64,000 bases of DNA from an uncultured Eubacteriales bacterium (GCA_949285555.1 CASDYG010000006.1:1-64000); one strand, 5' to 3'. Positions 26,147 through 36,214 are shown, counted from the stretch's first letter. The notes: generated by a model not told the origin, from the letters alone. Numbers and translations are program-made.

Positions 26147-27811
26147 ATGGGTATTGAGCTAGGATTTTTTGATTCTATTGATAGCATCAAGCAGCAGATG
26201 GGTATTTCCAAAGAGAGACTTATAGAGATTGTTAAGGACTCAATTATAGCAGCTTATAGAAAAAATTATAACCCGGATGATCAGATTACTGTTGATATCA
26301 ATGAAGATAATGGAGAGGTGAGTATTTTACTTTTCAAGGATGTAGTTGAAGAGGTGGAAAATGCCAACGCTCAGATAAGTCTTAAGGATGCAAGGGAACA
26401 AATTGACCCAAGATATGAGGTGGGGGATATTATAACTTATCAAATTTCACCGAAAAATTTTGGCAGAATAGCTGCTCAAGATGCAAAGCAGAATATGATC
26501 CAAAAGATCAAGGAAGAGCATAAGGAAAATATTTACAACGAATATAAGGTGCGTGAAGGCGAGCTTATTACAGGAACGGTTGAAAAAGAATCCAGAAATA
26601 GACAGGGAAGAATCAACTACTTTGTGAATATTGGAAGTGGTGAAGGAATGCTCTCAAATAGAGATCAGATAAGAGGAGAGTCATTTAGAATCGGTTCCAG
26701 TGTAAGGGCAGTAATCTCTGAGGTGAGAAAAACTAGCAAGGATGTACAAATTGTGCTTTCCAGAACTACACCTGCATTTTTAGAAGGGATATTCCAGCTT
26801 GAAGTGCCTGAAATAGAAGATGGCATTGTAGAAATTGTATCCGTTGCAAGGGATGCTGGTTCTAGATCAAAGGTTGCAGTTGTAAGTCACGATGAAGAGG
26901 TAGATCCAATAGGTGCCTGTCTTGGTGGAGGGTTCATAAGAATTCAGCATATAAGCGATGAGCTTCATGGTGAGAAGATTGATCTTGTTGAATATAGGGA
27001 AAATCCAGAAGAGTACATCATAAATGCCCTGAAGCCGGCAAAGGTACTAAAGGTTATATTTGATGAAGATGATCTAAGCGCTTTGGTAGTAGTAGATGAT
27101 AATCAGCTTTCACTTGCCATAGGTAGATCTGGTCAAAATGTTAGACTGGCAGCCAAGGTTACAGGATATAAAATAGATATAAAAAGCTTATCTGACTTTG
27201 AAGCTATGTATGGTGAAAGTGACTACGAAAGAGCTCAGGAAGATGTTATTGCTTTAATAGGTGACTCTAATGAAGGACATATGTTAGATGATGCTACAGT
27301 AAGAAATTCAGAAGAGGAGGATGACGCTATGACAAATGATAACAAGGAAATGAATGTTTATGATAAGCATGAACTGGACGAGAAGGTGGATGTTGATGCA
27401 GAGCTTGCCAAGGACAGCTATGTAGCACAGGAAAAGAGTGGTACGGCTAAGGCTGCAAGAGAAATGGCAAGTCATGGAGCAGAGAATAGAGAGCTTACCA
27501 TAGAGGAAAAGGTGCAGGCTGAATACATAGATGGTGAAGATACGTATTTGAAAGATGAAGGTCCTGCTCATGAGGCTACTGCTACATATGTGGAAAATCA
27601 AGGCTGTGACAGGGATTTTGTCGCCTATGATGAAAATGAAAAGCCTCAGTGCATCAATGAAGATGAGCTTTTAGCACATGAAAGCTTCAAGGAACAAGGC
27701 AATGTTCAGGTAGCAAAGAACATGGAAAAGCTTGTGGCAGATGATGAAGAAAAAGGTAAGAGTTTAGAGGATGCAGTGTATGATGAATATGCTGACAAAG
27801 ATAATAAGTAG
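26147..27811 (+). CDS. nusA: Transcription termination/antitermination factor NusA with a long acidic tail
   Basis: 554 residues; typical Gram-positive NusA has about 370. The N-terminal RNA-polymerase-binding domain (1-125), S1 domain (about 135-200) and two KH domains (GACLGGGFIRIQHISDEL and LAIGRSGQNVRLAAK) cover the first 350 residues. The rest (about 365-554) is a low-complexity, strongly acidic extension rich in Glu, Asp, Lys and Ala, with no E. coli-type AR repeat recognisable. NusA controls pausing, termination and antitermination. The start ATG follows GGAGG. The stop overlaps the next start by one base. Confidence 0.96.
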   Translation: MGIELGFFDSIDSIKQQMGISKERLIEIVKDSIIAAYRKNYNPDDQITVDINEDNGEVSILLFKDVVEEVENANAQISLKDAREQIDPRYEVGDIITYQISPKNFGRIAAQDAKQNMIQKIKEEHKENIYNEYKVREGELITGTVEKESRNRQGRINYFVNIGSGEGMLSNRDQIRGESFRIGSSVRAVISEVRKTSKDVQIVLSRTTPAFLEGIFQLEVPEIEDGIVEIVSVARDAGSRSKVAVVSHDEEVDPIGACLGGGFIRIQHISDELHGEKIDLVEYRENPEEYIINALKPAKVLKVIFDEDDLSALVVVDDNQLSLAIGRSGQNVRLAAKVTGYKIDIKSLSDFEAMYGESDYERAQEDVIALIGDSNEGHMLDDATVRNSEEEDDAMTNDNKEMNVYDKHELDEKVDVDAELAKDSYVAQEKSGTAKAAREMASHGAENRELTIEEKVQAEYIDGEDTYLKDEGPAHEATATYVENQGCDRDFVAYDENEKPQCINEDELLAHESFKEQGNVQVAKNMEKLVADDEEKGKSLEDAVYDEYADKDNK

Positions 27812-28110
27812 TGGCTAGGAAGAAGGATCATAAGGCAAGGCTTCGAAGATGTATTGCTCTTAAAAGCTCTTTCCCTCAGAGCATGCTCTTAAGATTGGTA
27901 GAGCATGATGGAAAAATAATGGTGGATGAGAGTAGAAGTATAAGCGGCAGAGGAATGTACATACTGCCTACACCAGAAGCTTTGGAGCAGGCAATTAAAA
28001 CTAGAGCCTTTTCCAGGACGCTAAGAAAAAATATTGATGATGCCATCTTAAAAGAGGCGTACGAAGATATCAAAAAGTATATACGGGAGCATGAGGATGA
28101 CAAGTGTTAA
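27811..28110 (+). CDS. rnpM: RNase P modulator RnpM (YlxR)
   Basis: 99 residues, GTG start that shares its G with the nusA stop codon. The YlxR fold motifs are visible: an N-terminal basic segment with RRCIALKSSF, SMLLRLVEHDGKI and the GRGMYI loop. The Bacillus homologue binds RNase P RNA and modulates its activity. The position directly after nusA and before ylxQ is the conserved one. Confidence 0.92.
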   Translation: MARKKDHKARLRRCIALKSSFPQSMLLRLVEHDGKIMVDESRSISGRGMYILPTPEALEQAIKTRAFSRTLRKNIDDAILKEAYEDIKKYIREHEDDKC

Positions 28111-28420
28111 TGATAAGTGGATCACTTATATGGGATTTGCCAGAAAAAGTGGTAATTTGCTTTGGGGCAGCAACACTTTACTTTACAGCTTGTCCTCATC
28201 AAGAAAACCTTATCTTGTAATCATTTGTGATGAGGTAGGGGAAAATACTCGTAAAAAAATATTAAAGGCATGTGATAAGGCCCATGTCATGTGCCTGCAA
28301 AAAGGAAGCTGCGTTACTCTGTCCGAAAGACTAGGTCTGATTAATAAAGGCGTCTTTGGGATTTCAGATGAAAATTTAGCAAAGGCTATTATCTCATCTC
28401 TTGAATTAAATAATCTTTAA
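28097..28420 (+). CDS. ylxQ: L7Ae-family RNA-binding protein YlxQ
   Basis: 107 residues, L7Ae/L30e fold; its relatives bind kink-turn RNA. Recognisable parts are the N-terminal MGFARKSGNLLWGSNTLL and the central YLVIICDEVGENTRKKIL. The C-terminal LGLINKGVFGISDENLAKAI is typical. The ATG at 28097 is preferred, since GGGAG (28085-28089) lies seven bases upstream; the ATG at 28091 is too close. It overlaps rnpM by 14 nt, so coupled translation is expected. Confidence 0.88.
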   Translation: MTSVNDKWITYMGFARKSGNLLWGSNTLLYSLSSSRKPYLVIICDEVGENTRKKILKACDKAHVMCLQKGSCVTLSERLGLINKGVFGISDENLAKAIISSLELNNL

Positions 28421-28487
28421 GGAAAATAAGAGTAACACAGTAAAATATAAATAAGTGGGCTAAAGCTGGCAATTAGGAGGTATATGA

Positions 28488-31400
28488 ATGTCAAAAAAAA
28501 TCCACGAATTGGCTAAGGAGCTGGGTATGAAGAGCCGTGATGTGGTTGAAAAGGCACAGGAAATAGGTCTAAGTGTGAAAACGCACAGCTCTGCTATAAG
28601 TCCTGACGATGAAAAAAAGCTAAGAGCTGCAATAGGAGCTGATAGTGAAGCAGAAAAAGTAGATAAGGGAGATAAAGGAGAGAGTACCGAAATTGGAAAA
28701 GGGCTCATGGCTACAATTGTATCTCCACAAAAGCAAGCTCTTGGAGGATTACAGGCTAAGGCGGTTGTAAGCGATGACTACTTTAATAGTAATCGTAAGG
28801 CTATGGAAGAAAAGCGTAAGGAAGCGCAGATGCTTTCGCAAAAGCAAAGTAATTCTAAGGCTGTAGTCAAAGAGGATAAAGTGGCAAAAGCGGGCACTTT
28901 AGAAAAAGAGCCTGTAGCTGAAACTAGACAAAATGAGGAGAATAAAACTCCTGTAGAAAAAAAGAATGATGAAACTACAAAGGCAGGAAGTGATGTTAAA
29001 AAGACTGACACTGCCCATGTTGACGTACAAAAAGGTTCTCAAAAAAATATAGAAAAGGAGAAAATAGCTGATACCCATAAAAATGCTCAGGCTATTGAAA
29101 CTGCCTCCGAAAATAAAACAAATGCCTCAGCAAAGGAAATTAAAGGCGAGGCTACCACTAAAGCTACGCATAAAGTCCAGCTAGATAAGGAAAATGACAG
29201 CAAGAAGCATGTAGCTCATAATGCTAACGATAAGGGTAAGGAAAAGACACTTAAGGCTAAATCCAAGGAAGAGAAGCTTAGAAAGGCTCTTGATGAAATT
29301 AAAGTTCAGAAGGAGGAGGAAAAGCTTCAGGGTATTCGAAAGGTGGATCCTTCTCAGGTGTTTGCAAGAGATAATGAGGGAAGACCAGTTATTGCAGGTG
29401 TAAATATTCTAAAAAAGGCTGTTAAAAAGAAAAAGCCGGAGGATATTGACAGAAACAAAAATAATGATACAAGAAAGCATGATAGCAAACACGATAAAAC
29501 TAAATCCTCAGGAAGTAAAGAACGCAATTCTGATAAAAAAGAGGGATATGCTAATCGCAACAAGAAATCTCATGATGATCGCAGACGTGATGATGCTGTG
29601 GCAATGGAAACAAAGCCTAGCTATAGCAAAAGAGATGATAAGAAGAAAAAACAAAAGGGCGATAATAGAAAGAGTAAGTTCGAGAAGCTTGAAAGCAGAA
29701 ATAAGCTTAAGAGCTTAGATGGATATAGCCTAGAAAAGAAATCTCGTAAGAAGTACAAGAATAAGCCACAGGTGGAAGAAGCTCCTGCTATTGAGGAAAC
29801 ATTGCCAGAGGGTACAATAGTAGTTAACGTTCCGATAACAGTAGCCGGCTTCTGCGAGCAAGCTGAAGTATCTCAGGCTCAGGTAATTATGACGCTGATG
29901 AAGATGGGAATAATGGCCAATATAAATCAGAATATAGATGAAGACACACTTGCTGTACTTGCTGATGAACTGGGAATAGAGGTTGTTATTGGAAATGTAG
30001 AGGCAGATGAAATCGAAGAAGGTATTGAGCTGCATGAGGACAGTGAAGAGGAGCTAAGACATAGACCTCCAATTATTACTGTTATGGGACATGTAGATCA
30101 TGGTAAGACTTCTCTTCTTGATGCTATAAGAAAAACCAATGTAACAGCTAGTGAATCAGGTGGAATAACCCAGCATATTGGTGCTTCCGAGGTAGAGATA
30201 AATGGTGAGAAGATTGTATTCTTAGATACACCGGGACATGAAGCATTTACTGCTATGAGAGCGAGAGGAGCACATGTTACAGATATTGCAGTCCTAGTTG
30301 TTGCAGCTGATGACAGTGTAAAGCCGCAGACTATTGAATCTATCAGTCATGCTAAGGCAGCAGGTGTACCTATGATTGTTGCAATAAATAAAATGGATAA
30401 GCCAGGTGCTAATCCTGATAGGGTCAAAACTGACCTTTCAGAGCATGGTGTACTTGTAGAAGACTGGGGCGGAGATGTAATTAGCGTACCGGTATCTGCC
30501 AAGACTGGCGATGGTATTGTAAATCTACTTGAGATGATATTACTACAGGCTGAAGTCCTAGAGCTTAAAGCAAATCCAAACAGGCTTGCGCTTGGATCAG
30601 TTATTGAAGCAAGATTAGATAAATCTAAAGGTCCGGTGGCTACACTTCTAGTTACCAACGGTACGCTTAAATCTGGAGATAGTGTTGTTGCTGGTACATG
30701 TTCTGGCAGAATAAGGCTGATGACTGACTATAAGGGTGATACTATTAAGGAGGCCCCTCCTGCAACAGCTGTAGAAATATTAGGTCTTACAGAAGTACCA
30801 CAGGCAGGTGATGAGTTTAATGCGCTTAAAGATGACAAGCAGGCCAGAGAAATTGCTGAGACAAGGAAGATGAAGCTAAGGGAAGAGGTCTTGGCAAAGA
30901 ATGCTGGCACTACACTTGAGAAGCTATTTAGCCAAATCCAGGAGGGTGATGTTAAGGAGCTTAACCTCATAATCAAAGGAGATGTACAGGGTTCTGTTGG
31001 AGCTCTTGTGGCTTCCTTAGAAAAACTCAATAGCTCTGAAGTAAAGGTTAATGTGGTGCATACAGGTGTTGGTACGGTTACAGAATCAGATGTTATGCTT
31101 GCTGGAACTACAAACTCAATCATAATCGGTTTTAATGTTAGACCATCTACTGCTGTTACTACACTTGCGGATAGAGAAGGTATTGAAATTAGAACCTATC
31201 GTGTTATCTATGATGTAATAGATGATGTGGAAAATGCCATGAAGGGGCTTTTAGATCCTGAATTTAAGGAAGAAGTGCTTGGAAAAGTGGAAATCAGAAA
31301 TACATTTAAGGTTCCAGGTGTTGGCATAATAGGTGGAGCATATGTTACAGAGGGCAAAATTATTAGAAATGCTCAGGTAAGACTGGTCAGAGACGGAATC

Positions 31401-31562
31401 CTTATCCATGAAGGAAAGATTTCTTCACTGAAGCGATTCAAGGATGATGTTAAGGAAGTAAACAGTGGATATGAGTGTGGTATAGGAATTGAAGATTATA
31501 ATGATATAAAGGAGGGCGATTTGATCGAGTGCTTCCACATGGTGGAAGTGGAAAGATCATAA
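28488..31562 (+). CDS. infB: Translation initiation factor IF-2
   Basis: 1024 residues, longer than most. IF2-N (1-50, [21 protein letters not shown]) is followed by about 380 residues of Lys/Glu/Ala-rich low-complexity linker. A second IF2-N-type domain (about 440-510) follows. The GTPase domain starts with GHVDHGKT (G1, about 534), then DTPGHEAF (G3) and NKMDKPG (G4). Beta-barrel domain II, domain III and the fMet-tRNA-binding C-terminal barrel complete it. It brings initiator tRNA to the 30S subunit. The start ATG follows AGGAGG. Fifth gene of the rimP operon. Confidence 0.98.
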   Translation: MSKKIHELAKELGMKSRDVVEKAQEIGLSVKTHSSAISPDDEKKLRAAIGADSEAEKVDKGDKGESTEIGKGLMATIVSPQKQALGGLQAKAVVSDDYFNSNRKAMEEKRKEAQMLSQKQSNSKAVVKEDKVAKAGTLEKEPVAETRQNEENKTPVEKKNDETTKAGSDVKKTDTAHVDVQKGSQKNIEKEKIADTHKNAQAIETASENKTNASAKEIKGEATTKATHKVQLDKENDSKKHVAHNANDKGKEKTLKAKSKEEKLRKALDEIKVQKEEEKLQGIRKVDPSQVFARDNEGRPVIAGVNILKKAVKKKKPEDIDRNKNNDTRKHDSKHDKTKSSGSKERNSDKKEGYANRNKKSHDDRRRDDAVAMETKPSYSKRDDKKKKQKGDNRKSKFEKLESRNKLKSLDGYSLEKKSRKKYKNKPQVEEAPAIEETLPEGTIVVNVPITVAGFCEQAEVSQAQVIMTLMKMGIMANINQNIDEDTLAVLADELGIEVVIGNVEADEIEEGIELHEDSEEELRHRPPIITVMGHVDHGKTSLLDAIRKTNVTASESGGITQHIGASEVEINGEKIVFLDTPGHEAFTAMRARGAHVTDIAVLVVAADDSVKPQTIESISHAKAAGVPMIVAINKMDKPGANPDRVKTDLSEHGVLVEDWGGDVISVPVSAKTGDGIVNLLEMILLQAEVLELKANPNRLALGSVIEARLDKSKGPVATLLVTNGTLKSGDSVVAGTCSGRIRLMTDYKGDTIKEAPPATAVEILGLTEVPQAGDEFNALKDDKQAREIAETRKMKLREEVLAKNAGTTLEKLFSQIQEGDVKELNLIIKGDVQGSVGALVASLEKLNSSEVKVNVVHTGVGTVTESDVMLAGTTNSIIIGFNVRPSTAVTTLADREGIEIRTYRVIYDVIDDVENAMKGLLDPEFKEEVLGKVEIRNTFKVPGVGIIGGAYVTEGKIIRNAQVRLVRDGILIHEGKISSLKRFKDDVKEVNSGYECGIGIEDYNDIKEGDLIECFHMVEVERS

Positions 31563-31574
31563 TGCGTCAAGAAT

Positions 31575-32330
31575 ATGATATTTTACTTTTCTGCTACAGG
31601 AAATTCCAAATATGTAGCCACTAAGCTAGAAGAAAAATTTAATGACAAAAGTATCAAAATTGATGATGCTCTTCGTCATGAGGAATTTGAATATGAGGCT
31701 GCTAAGGGAGAGAGAATCTTCCTTGTCTGTCCTACATATTACTTTAATCTACCTAATTTAGTGAGTGACTTTTTGGAGAAAATAACTTTCAAAGGAGAAC
31801 CTGCAGATTTTGTATGCGTTGCCACATGTGGTAGCTCTATAGGTGGCTTGGACCGAATCATTAAAAATAAACTGAAAGGGAAGAATTTAAATTTCAAAGC
31901 AGTTTATCCAGTAAGAATGATTGACAACTATGTGGTGTTTTTTAAGATGCCGCTACCAGAAGAAGAAACAATGAAGCAACGCAGAGCTGAAGAGGAACTG
32001 GATAATGTGATAGATAATATATTATTTAATTACAGAGTTCCTTACACATCCAATATATGGCAGGGAATCTTATCTGGCTTTGGAGGGCTAATATATAGAA
32101 AGCTAAATAAGACGAAAGCGTTTAAGGTAGATGAAAAGAAGTGCATAAAATGTGGACTTTGCCAATTTCATTGTCCAGCGAGAGCTATAACTATGAAGGG
32201 ACATCCTGTTTGGATTAAAGATCATTGTACGCATTGTATGGCATGCATTCAAAGATGTCCTGCACATTGTATAGATTATGGAGAAAAGACAAAGGATAGA
32301 GGCAGATATGTACATCCTATTTTAAAGTAA
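31575..32330 (+). CDS. EFR1-type flavodoxin-ferredoxin fusion protein
   Basis: 251 residues. The N-terminal half is flavodoxin-like, with an FMN phosphate loop FSATGNSKYVA and PTYYFNLPN. The C-terminal part has two 4Fe-4S ferredoxin motifs, CIKCGLCQFHCPA and CTHCMACIQRCPA (about residues 195-235). This domain order is that of the EFR1 ferredoxin family, thought to move electrons between FMN and iron-sulfur centres in anaerobes. The partner is unknown. It starts 12 nt after infB with a poor ribosome binding site, interrupting the otherwise conserved infB-rbfA order; a terminator follows it. Confidence 0.9.
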   Translation: MIFYFSATGNSKYVATKLEEKFNDKSIKIDDALRHEEFEYEAAKGERIFLVCPTYYFNLPNLVSDFLEKITFKGEPADFVCVATCGSSIGGLDRIIKNKLKGKNLNFKAVYPVRMIDNYVVFFKMPLPEEETMKQRRAEEELDNVIDNILFNYRVPYTSNIWQGILSGFGGLIYRKLNKTKAFKVDEKKCIKCGLCQFHCPARAITMKGHPVWIKDHCTHCMACIQRCPAHCIDYGEKTKDRGRYVHPILK

Positions 32331-32371
32331 ATGAGGATATATACTTACGGCTGGCATAGACCAGACATGAG

Positions 32372-32400
32372 GGGATTGCCGGCTGTGGTAATCCCTTTTA
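32372..32400 (+). terminator. Terminator between EFR1 gene and rbfA
   Basis: A 9-bp stem GGGATTGCC / GGTAATCCC (one G-T pair, loop GGCTGT) is followed by TTTTA. It could be partial, since rbfA to ribF have no clear promoter of their own. Confidence 0.65.
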
Positions 32401-32439
32401 TATTTGTCAGAATGTGGTATAGACTAATAAAGGAGAAAT

Positions 32440-32796
32440 ATGAATACTTTTAAACAAGGCAGACTGGGAGAAGAGATTAGAAAGCTAATAAGTAGCATGC
32501 TAATTACGGATATAAAGGATAAAAGGCTTCAGGATGCAATGATTACCATTTCTCAAGTAGATGTTACAAGAGATGGAAGCTATGCAACTTGTTATTTTAC
32601 CATTTTAAATGATAAAGGTGAGGATGAAAGCGTAGAAAGAGAAGTTCTTGCAGGGCTTAATAGTGCAAAGGGGCTTATGAAAAAACACATAGGACAAAGC
32701 ATTAAACTAAGGCGTGTACCTGAACTGATTTTTAAACGTGATAAATCATTAGAATATGGAAGACATATTGAAGAGATACTAAAAACTATAGAGTAG
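32440..32796 (+). CDS. rbfA: Ribosome-binding factor A
   Basis: 118 residues, the normal length, single KH-like domain. RbfA binds the 30S subunit during late maturation of the 16S 5' end. MNTFKQGRLGEEIRKLISSML, the VDVTRDGSYATCYFTI strand and LRRVPELIFKRDKSLEYG near the C-terminus are the family signatures. AGGAGA precedes the ATG. It is followed 8 nt later by nrnA. Confidence 0.96.
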   Translation: MNTFKQGRLGEEIRKLISSMLITDIKDKRLQDAMITISQVDVTRDGSYATCYFTILNDKGEDESVEREVLAGLNSAKGLMKKHIGQSIKLRRVPELIFKRDKSLEYGRHIEEILKTIE

Positions 32797-32804
32797 AGGA
32801 TTGG

Positions 32805-33764
32805 ATGAAAGAAAAAATTAAGGCTTTGAAAAAAGCTATATTAGATAGTGAAAAAATATATTTGTTTCCACATGTTAATCCAGATGGTGATGCTATGGGA
32901 GCTTCTGTAGCTTTATATTTGGCACTTAGAAAACTTGGAAAAAAGCCGGAAATAATTCTGGAGGAAAATTCTCCAGCTAATTTTAAATTTTTAGATAAAG
33001 ATTACAGTCGCATGGATTATGACAGCATCGAATCAGCCGATTTATCCATCGCTATTGATAATGGAGATCCAAACAGATTTCCTGAAAGAAAGGAACTGTT
33101 TTTTAAAGCAGCAGTTACAGCGTGTCTTGATCATCATAGAACATCTAAGGATATTTTTGATATTAGTATTATCGTTCCAAGTGCAGCCGCTACAGGAGAG
33201 CTAGTATATGAGCTAATAAAGGAGCTAGAAGTTGAGCTTGATGTTGAAATTGCTGAAGCTATTTATACTGCCATACTTACAGATACAGGCTGTTTTTGCT
33301 ATTCCAATGTGACAAGTCATATACATGGTATTGCAGCTGAGTTAATGGAAGTAGGGGCTAGAAACAATTATGTATATCGCATGGTTTATGAAACACAGCC
33401 ACTATATAAGGTGAAACTGAGATCTATGGCAGCAGAGAGTATAGAACTTTTTGCTGACGGAAAGTGTGCAATATGCCATGTGAAAAAACGATGGCTGGAT
33501 GAGCTTGGCGCACAAAAAGGTGATACAGATGGAATTATAGAAATTGCCCGTAGCGTTGCGGGGGTAAAGCTGGCAGCATTTTTAAGAGAAGAAGATGACG
33601 AGCAGATAAAGGTTAGCATGAGAGTTAGCGATGAGGGTAATGTAGCTCAGATTGCTGAAAAGTACGGTGGAGGAGGCCATAAAAAGGCAGCTGGATTTAC
33701 ATTGATGTTGCCACTTAATGAGGCTATGGAGCTAGTTAAAAAGGAGCTAGTTACATGCCTTTAG
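32805..33764 (+). CDS. nrnA: Bifunctional oligoribonuclease/pAp phosphatase NrnA (DHH family)
   Basis: 319 residues. Motifs of the DHH phosphoesterase family: FPHVNPDGDAMGAS (about 21-34), IAIDNGD, the namesake LDHHRTS (about D109) and, in the C-terminal DHHA1 domain, YGGGGHKKAAGF. The enzyme degrades nanoRNA and pAp in the cytosol. GAGGATTGG precedes the ATG at 32805. It overlaps truB by 10 nt. The order rbfA-nrnA-truB is conserved in Firmicutes. Confidence 0.96.
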   Translation: MKEKIKALKKAILDSEKIYLFPHVNPDGDAMGASVALYLALRKLGKKPEIILEENSPANFKFLDKDYSRMDYDSIESADLSIAIDNGDPNRFPERKELFFKAAVTACLDHHRTSKDIFDISIIVPSAAATGELVYELIKELEVELDVEIAEAIYTAILTDTGCFCYSNVTSHIHGIAAELMEVGARNNYVYRMVYETQPLYKVKLRSMAAESIELFADGKCAICHVKKRWLDELGAQKGDTDGIIEIARSVAGVKLAAFLREEDDEQIKVSMRVSDEGNVAQIAEKYGGGGHKKAAGFTLMLPLNEAMELVKKELVTCL

Positions 33765-34891
33765 TATATGATGGAAAATCTGTTTTAATAAGGGTAAATA
33801 AGGAGAAAGGTATTACATCTGGATCCGTAGTCTATGCTTTAAGAAAGCTCCTAGGTATTAAAAAAATTGGACACTGCGGAACGCTTGATCCCATGGCAGA
33901 GGGACTTTTGCCCATTTGCGTAGGTAAGACAACAAGATTTATTGAATACTTAGATGAAGACTACAAAACCTATAGGTGCACCATGTTTTTAGGTGTTGAA
34001 ACGGATACCCTAGATGCAGACGGAAAGATTATTTCAAAAAAGCTGGAAAATATAGATGTACTTGAGAATTTAAAAAAATCTGATTTTGAACATTTATTAA
34101 AAAATTTCTTGGGGCATATAAAGCAATACCCACCAATGTATTCTGCAGTACATGTAGGTGGAAAAAGGCTCTATGAATACGCCCGAGAGGGTCGGGTGGT
34201 AGAAATACCAAGCAGGAATGTTCACATTATGAGCATAAAAAGTTTAGATGTATCAGGTGAAGAGATATTTTTAAGTAATGGCATTGAGATAGATGGTGAA
34301 AAATTTACGCCAATACCTAAGCAAATTATGTGCTTTGAAGTGAGATGCTCTAAGGGAACCTATATAAGAAGTCTATGTAGAGATATCGGAGCAAGGCTTG
34401 GATTACCCGCCACAATGATTAAACTAGAACGCTCATCATGCGGAAAGATGCAGCTTGATGGAGCTATATCTAGTCGAGATATTTTTGCGTTGCTAGATGC
34501 CAAGAAGTTAAGTGAAATAGATAATAAAAGAACTAATTGTGAGTCTAAAAGTAGTATTAATTTAGATAAAATAGAACGAATTAGAAAAATAGAAGCTCAT
34601 TACGAGGGAATAGATGGATATTTGGTAAAGCTTGGTAAAATATTACTGGATGATAATGGCATCATGAAATTTACTAATGGACAGGCTATAGGCAAAAAAG
34701 GCTTTAAGATAATAGCAAAACCAAACATCGACTCTATGTATGAGGGATGTAGTAAATTTTCTAATAAATATAGGGTATATGATTTCAATGAAGAGACTTT
34801 TTACGGAGTAGGAAAGCTGGAAAATGGAAGTCTCAGGGGAGAAAAAGTAATAAATGAAGGTATTCAGAAAATTAGAGGAAATAAAGATTAG
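33755..34891 (+). CDS. truB: tRNA pseudouridine(55) synthase TruB with a long C-terminal region
   Basis: 378 residues against about 300 in most bacteria. It makes pseudouridine 55 in the T loop of tRNAs. The catalytic Asp is D45 in HCGTLDPMAEGLLP. YPPMYSAVHVGGKRLYEYAREG and CSKGTYIRSLCRDIGARLG follow as expected. Beyond residue 230 the usual short PUA-like tail is replaced by about 130 residues, with a Lys/Ser/Asn-rich stretch (about 245-270) and then a compact domain (AHYEGIDGYLVKLGKI to the end). It overlaps nrnA and ribF, so translation is probably coupled. Confidence 0.95.
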   Translation: MPLVYDGKSVLIRVNKEKGITSGSVVYALRKLLGIKKIGHCGTLDPMAEGLLPICVGKTTRFIEYLDEDYKTYRCTMFLGVETDTLDADGKIISKKLENIDVLENLKKSDFEHLLKNFLGHIKQYPPMYSAVHVGGKRLYEYAREGRVVEIPSRNVHIMSIKSLDVSGEEIFLSNGIEIDGEKFTPIPKQIMCFEVRCSKGTYIRSLCRDIGARLGLPATMIKLERSSCGKMQLDGAISSRDIFALLDAKKLSEIDNKRTNCESKSSINLDKIERIRKIEAHYEGIDGYLVKLGKILLDDNGIMKFTNGQAIGKKGFKIIAKPNIDSMYEGCSKFSNKYRVYDFNEETFYGVGKLENGSLRGEKVINEGIQKIRGNKD

Positions 34892-35795
34892 TGAGCCGCT
34901 TGCAATTGCACTTGGAAACTTTGATGGGGTTCATAGGGGGCATATGAAGCTTATAGAGCGTACTATTGAAGAGGGGAAAAAGCGTTCTTTAAAGACTGCT
35001 GTTTTAACATTTTCAACTCATCCTAAGAACCTAATTCCAAAGGAGGAGCCTGTAAAACTGCTTTTAAGCAATAAGGAAAAGGAAGAGATAATTGCAAATC
35101 TGGGAGTAGATTATATTTTCAATATACCCTTTGATCAACCTATGATGACAATGTCGGAAAGAGAATTTGCTCAAAAGTTTCTTTCAGAAAGGCTTCACAT
35201 GAAGTTAGGTGTAACAGGACATAATTATAGATTTGGATATATGGCGGGAGGTGACGTGTCAAGTCTTAAACTTATGGGAGATGAGTTTGGATATGAAACT
35301 GTCACTATTGATCCAGTGATAATAGATGATAATCTTGTTAGCTCAACTATGATTCGTACTATGATTGCAGCAGGTCAGGTAGATAGATGCATGACATACA
35401 TGGGAAGGAATTATACTGTAGCTGGTGAGGTAGTAGTCGGCAATAAATTGGGCAAAACTATCGGTTTTCCTACCTCAAACTTAGATCTTGATCATCGTAA
35501 AGTCACACCTCCAAATGGAGTCTATATAACTTTGTGCAGCTATGGGAAACATATTTATCCAAGCGTTACAAATGTAGGAAACAAACCTACAATAGGCGAA
35601 TATGAGCGAAATGCTGAAACTCATATTTTTGGATTTGACAAGGAATTATACGGCAAGGAAATAAAGGTTGAATTTCTGTTAAAGCTACGTGATGAGGTGA
35701 AATTTCATGGGCTACAGCCACTCAAAGAGCAAATACTCAGAGATTGTCGTGAAGCAAGAAATTATCACATTGAGCATGGCTATTTACATGAATAA
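34854..35795 (+). CDS. ribF: Bifunctional riboflavin kinase/FAD synthetase
   Basis: 313 residues. It phosphorylates riboflavin to FMN and adenylates FMN to FAD. The N-terminal adenylyltransferase has IALGNFDGVHRGHMKLI and LLSNKEKEEIIANLG; VTGHNYRFGYMAGGD and SSTMIR are also conserved. The C-terminal kinase has GRNYTVAGEVVVGNKLGKTIGFPTSN-like sequence and SVTNVGNKPTIGE. The start overlaps the truB end by 38 nt, and GGGAG lies upstream of it. Confidence 0.96.
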   Translation: MKVFRKLEEIKISEPLAIALGNFDGVHRGHMKLIERTIEEGKKRSLKTAVLTFSTHPKNLIPKEEPVKLLLSNKEKEEIIANLGVDYIFNIPFDQPMMTMSEREFAQKFLSERLHMKLGVTGHNYRFGYMAGGDVSSLKLMGDEFGYETVTIDPVIIDDNLVSSTMIRTMIAAGQVDRCMTYMGRNYTVAGEVVVGNKLGKTIGFPTSNLDLDHRKVTPPNGVYITLCSYGKHIYPSVTNVGNKPTIGEYERNAETHIFGFDKELYGKEIKVEFLLKLRDEVKFHGLQPLKEQILRDCREARNYHIEHGYLHE

Positions 35796-35811
35796 AGACT
35801 GCCAAAGATAC

Positions 35812-35840
35812 TTGATTAAAACCGTTTTAAATGGTATAAT
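35812..35840 (+). promoter_or_regulatory. Predicted rpsO promoter
   Basis: TTGATT (35812-35817), 17-bp spacer, TATAAT (35835-35840). Confidence 0.85.
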
Positions 35841-35843
35841 GAT

Positions 35844-35922
35844 AAGGATTTTGTGTCCTTTACTCGGTGGGTGGTCACTCCGTCCCCTTACTGGGAGAGG
35901 ATGAAATAAGAGAGGAGATATT
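35844..35922 (+). promoter_or_regulatory. Structured rpsO leader, possible S15 autoregulatory site
   Basis: The 5' leader contains AAGGA/TCCTT and TCCC/GGGA hairpins and a GGTGGG stretch before the ribosome binding site. Many rpsO mRNAs carry a leader that binds S15. The placement fits, but the fold was not computed. Confidence 0.4.
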
Positions 35923-36189
35923 ATGATTACAAAGGAAATGAAGCAGGAGCTGGTAAAGGAGTATGGACTTAAGGAAGGAGATACTGGATCTCCACAGGTG
36001 CAGATTGCAATACTAACTGCTAGAATCAATGATTTAAATGAGCACCTTAAGGTTCATAAGAAGGATCATCACTCAAGAAGAGGTCTACTTAAGATGGTAG
36101 GACAGAGGAGAAACCTTCTTAACTATCTTAAGGATCGTGATGTAGAGGCGTACAGAGATCTTATCTCTCGTCTAGGACTACGTAAGTAA
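35923..36189 (+). CDS. rpsO: 30S ribosomal protein S15
   Basis: 88 residues. The signature [20 protein letters not shown] and the helical [22 protein letters not shown] segment identify S15, which binds 16S rRNA in the central domain of the 30S subunit. AGAGGAG precedes the ATG at 35923. It has its own promoter and terminator after the ribF end. Confidence 0.99.
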   Translation: MITKEMKQELVKEYGLKEGDTGSPQVQIAILTARINDLNEHLKVHKKDHHSRRGLLKMVGQRRNLLNYLKDRDVEAYRDLISRLGLRK

Positions 36190-36191
36190 TT

Positions 36192-36214
36192 AAGGGCGTT
36201 TGCCCTTTTTTTTT
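36192..36214 (+). terminator. Intrinsic terminator of rpsO
   Basis: AAGGGC / GCCCTT stem (loop GTTT) with nine T. Confidence 0.93.
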
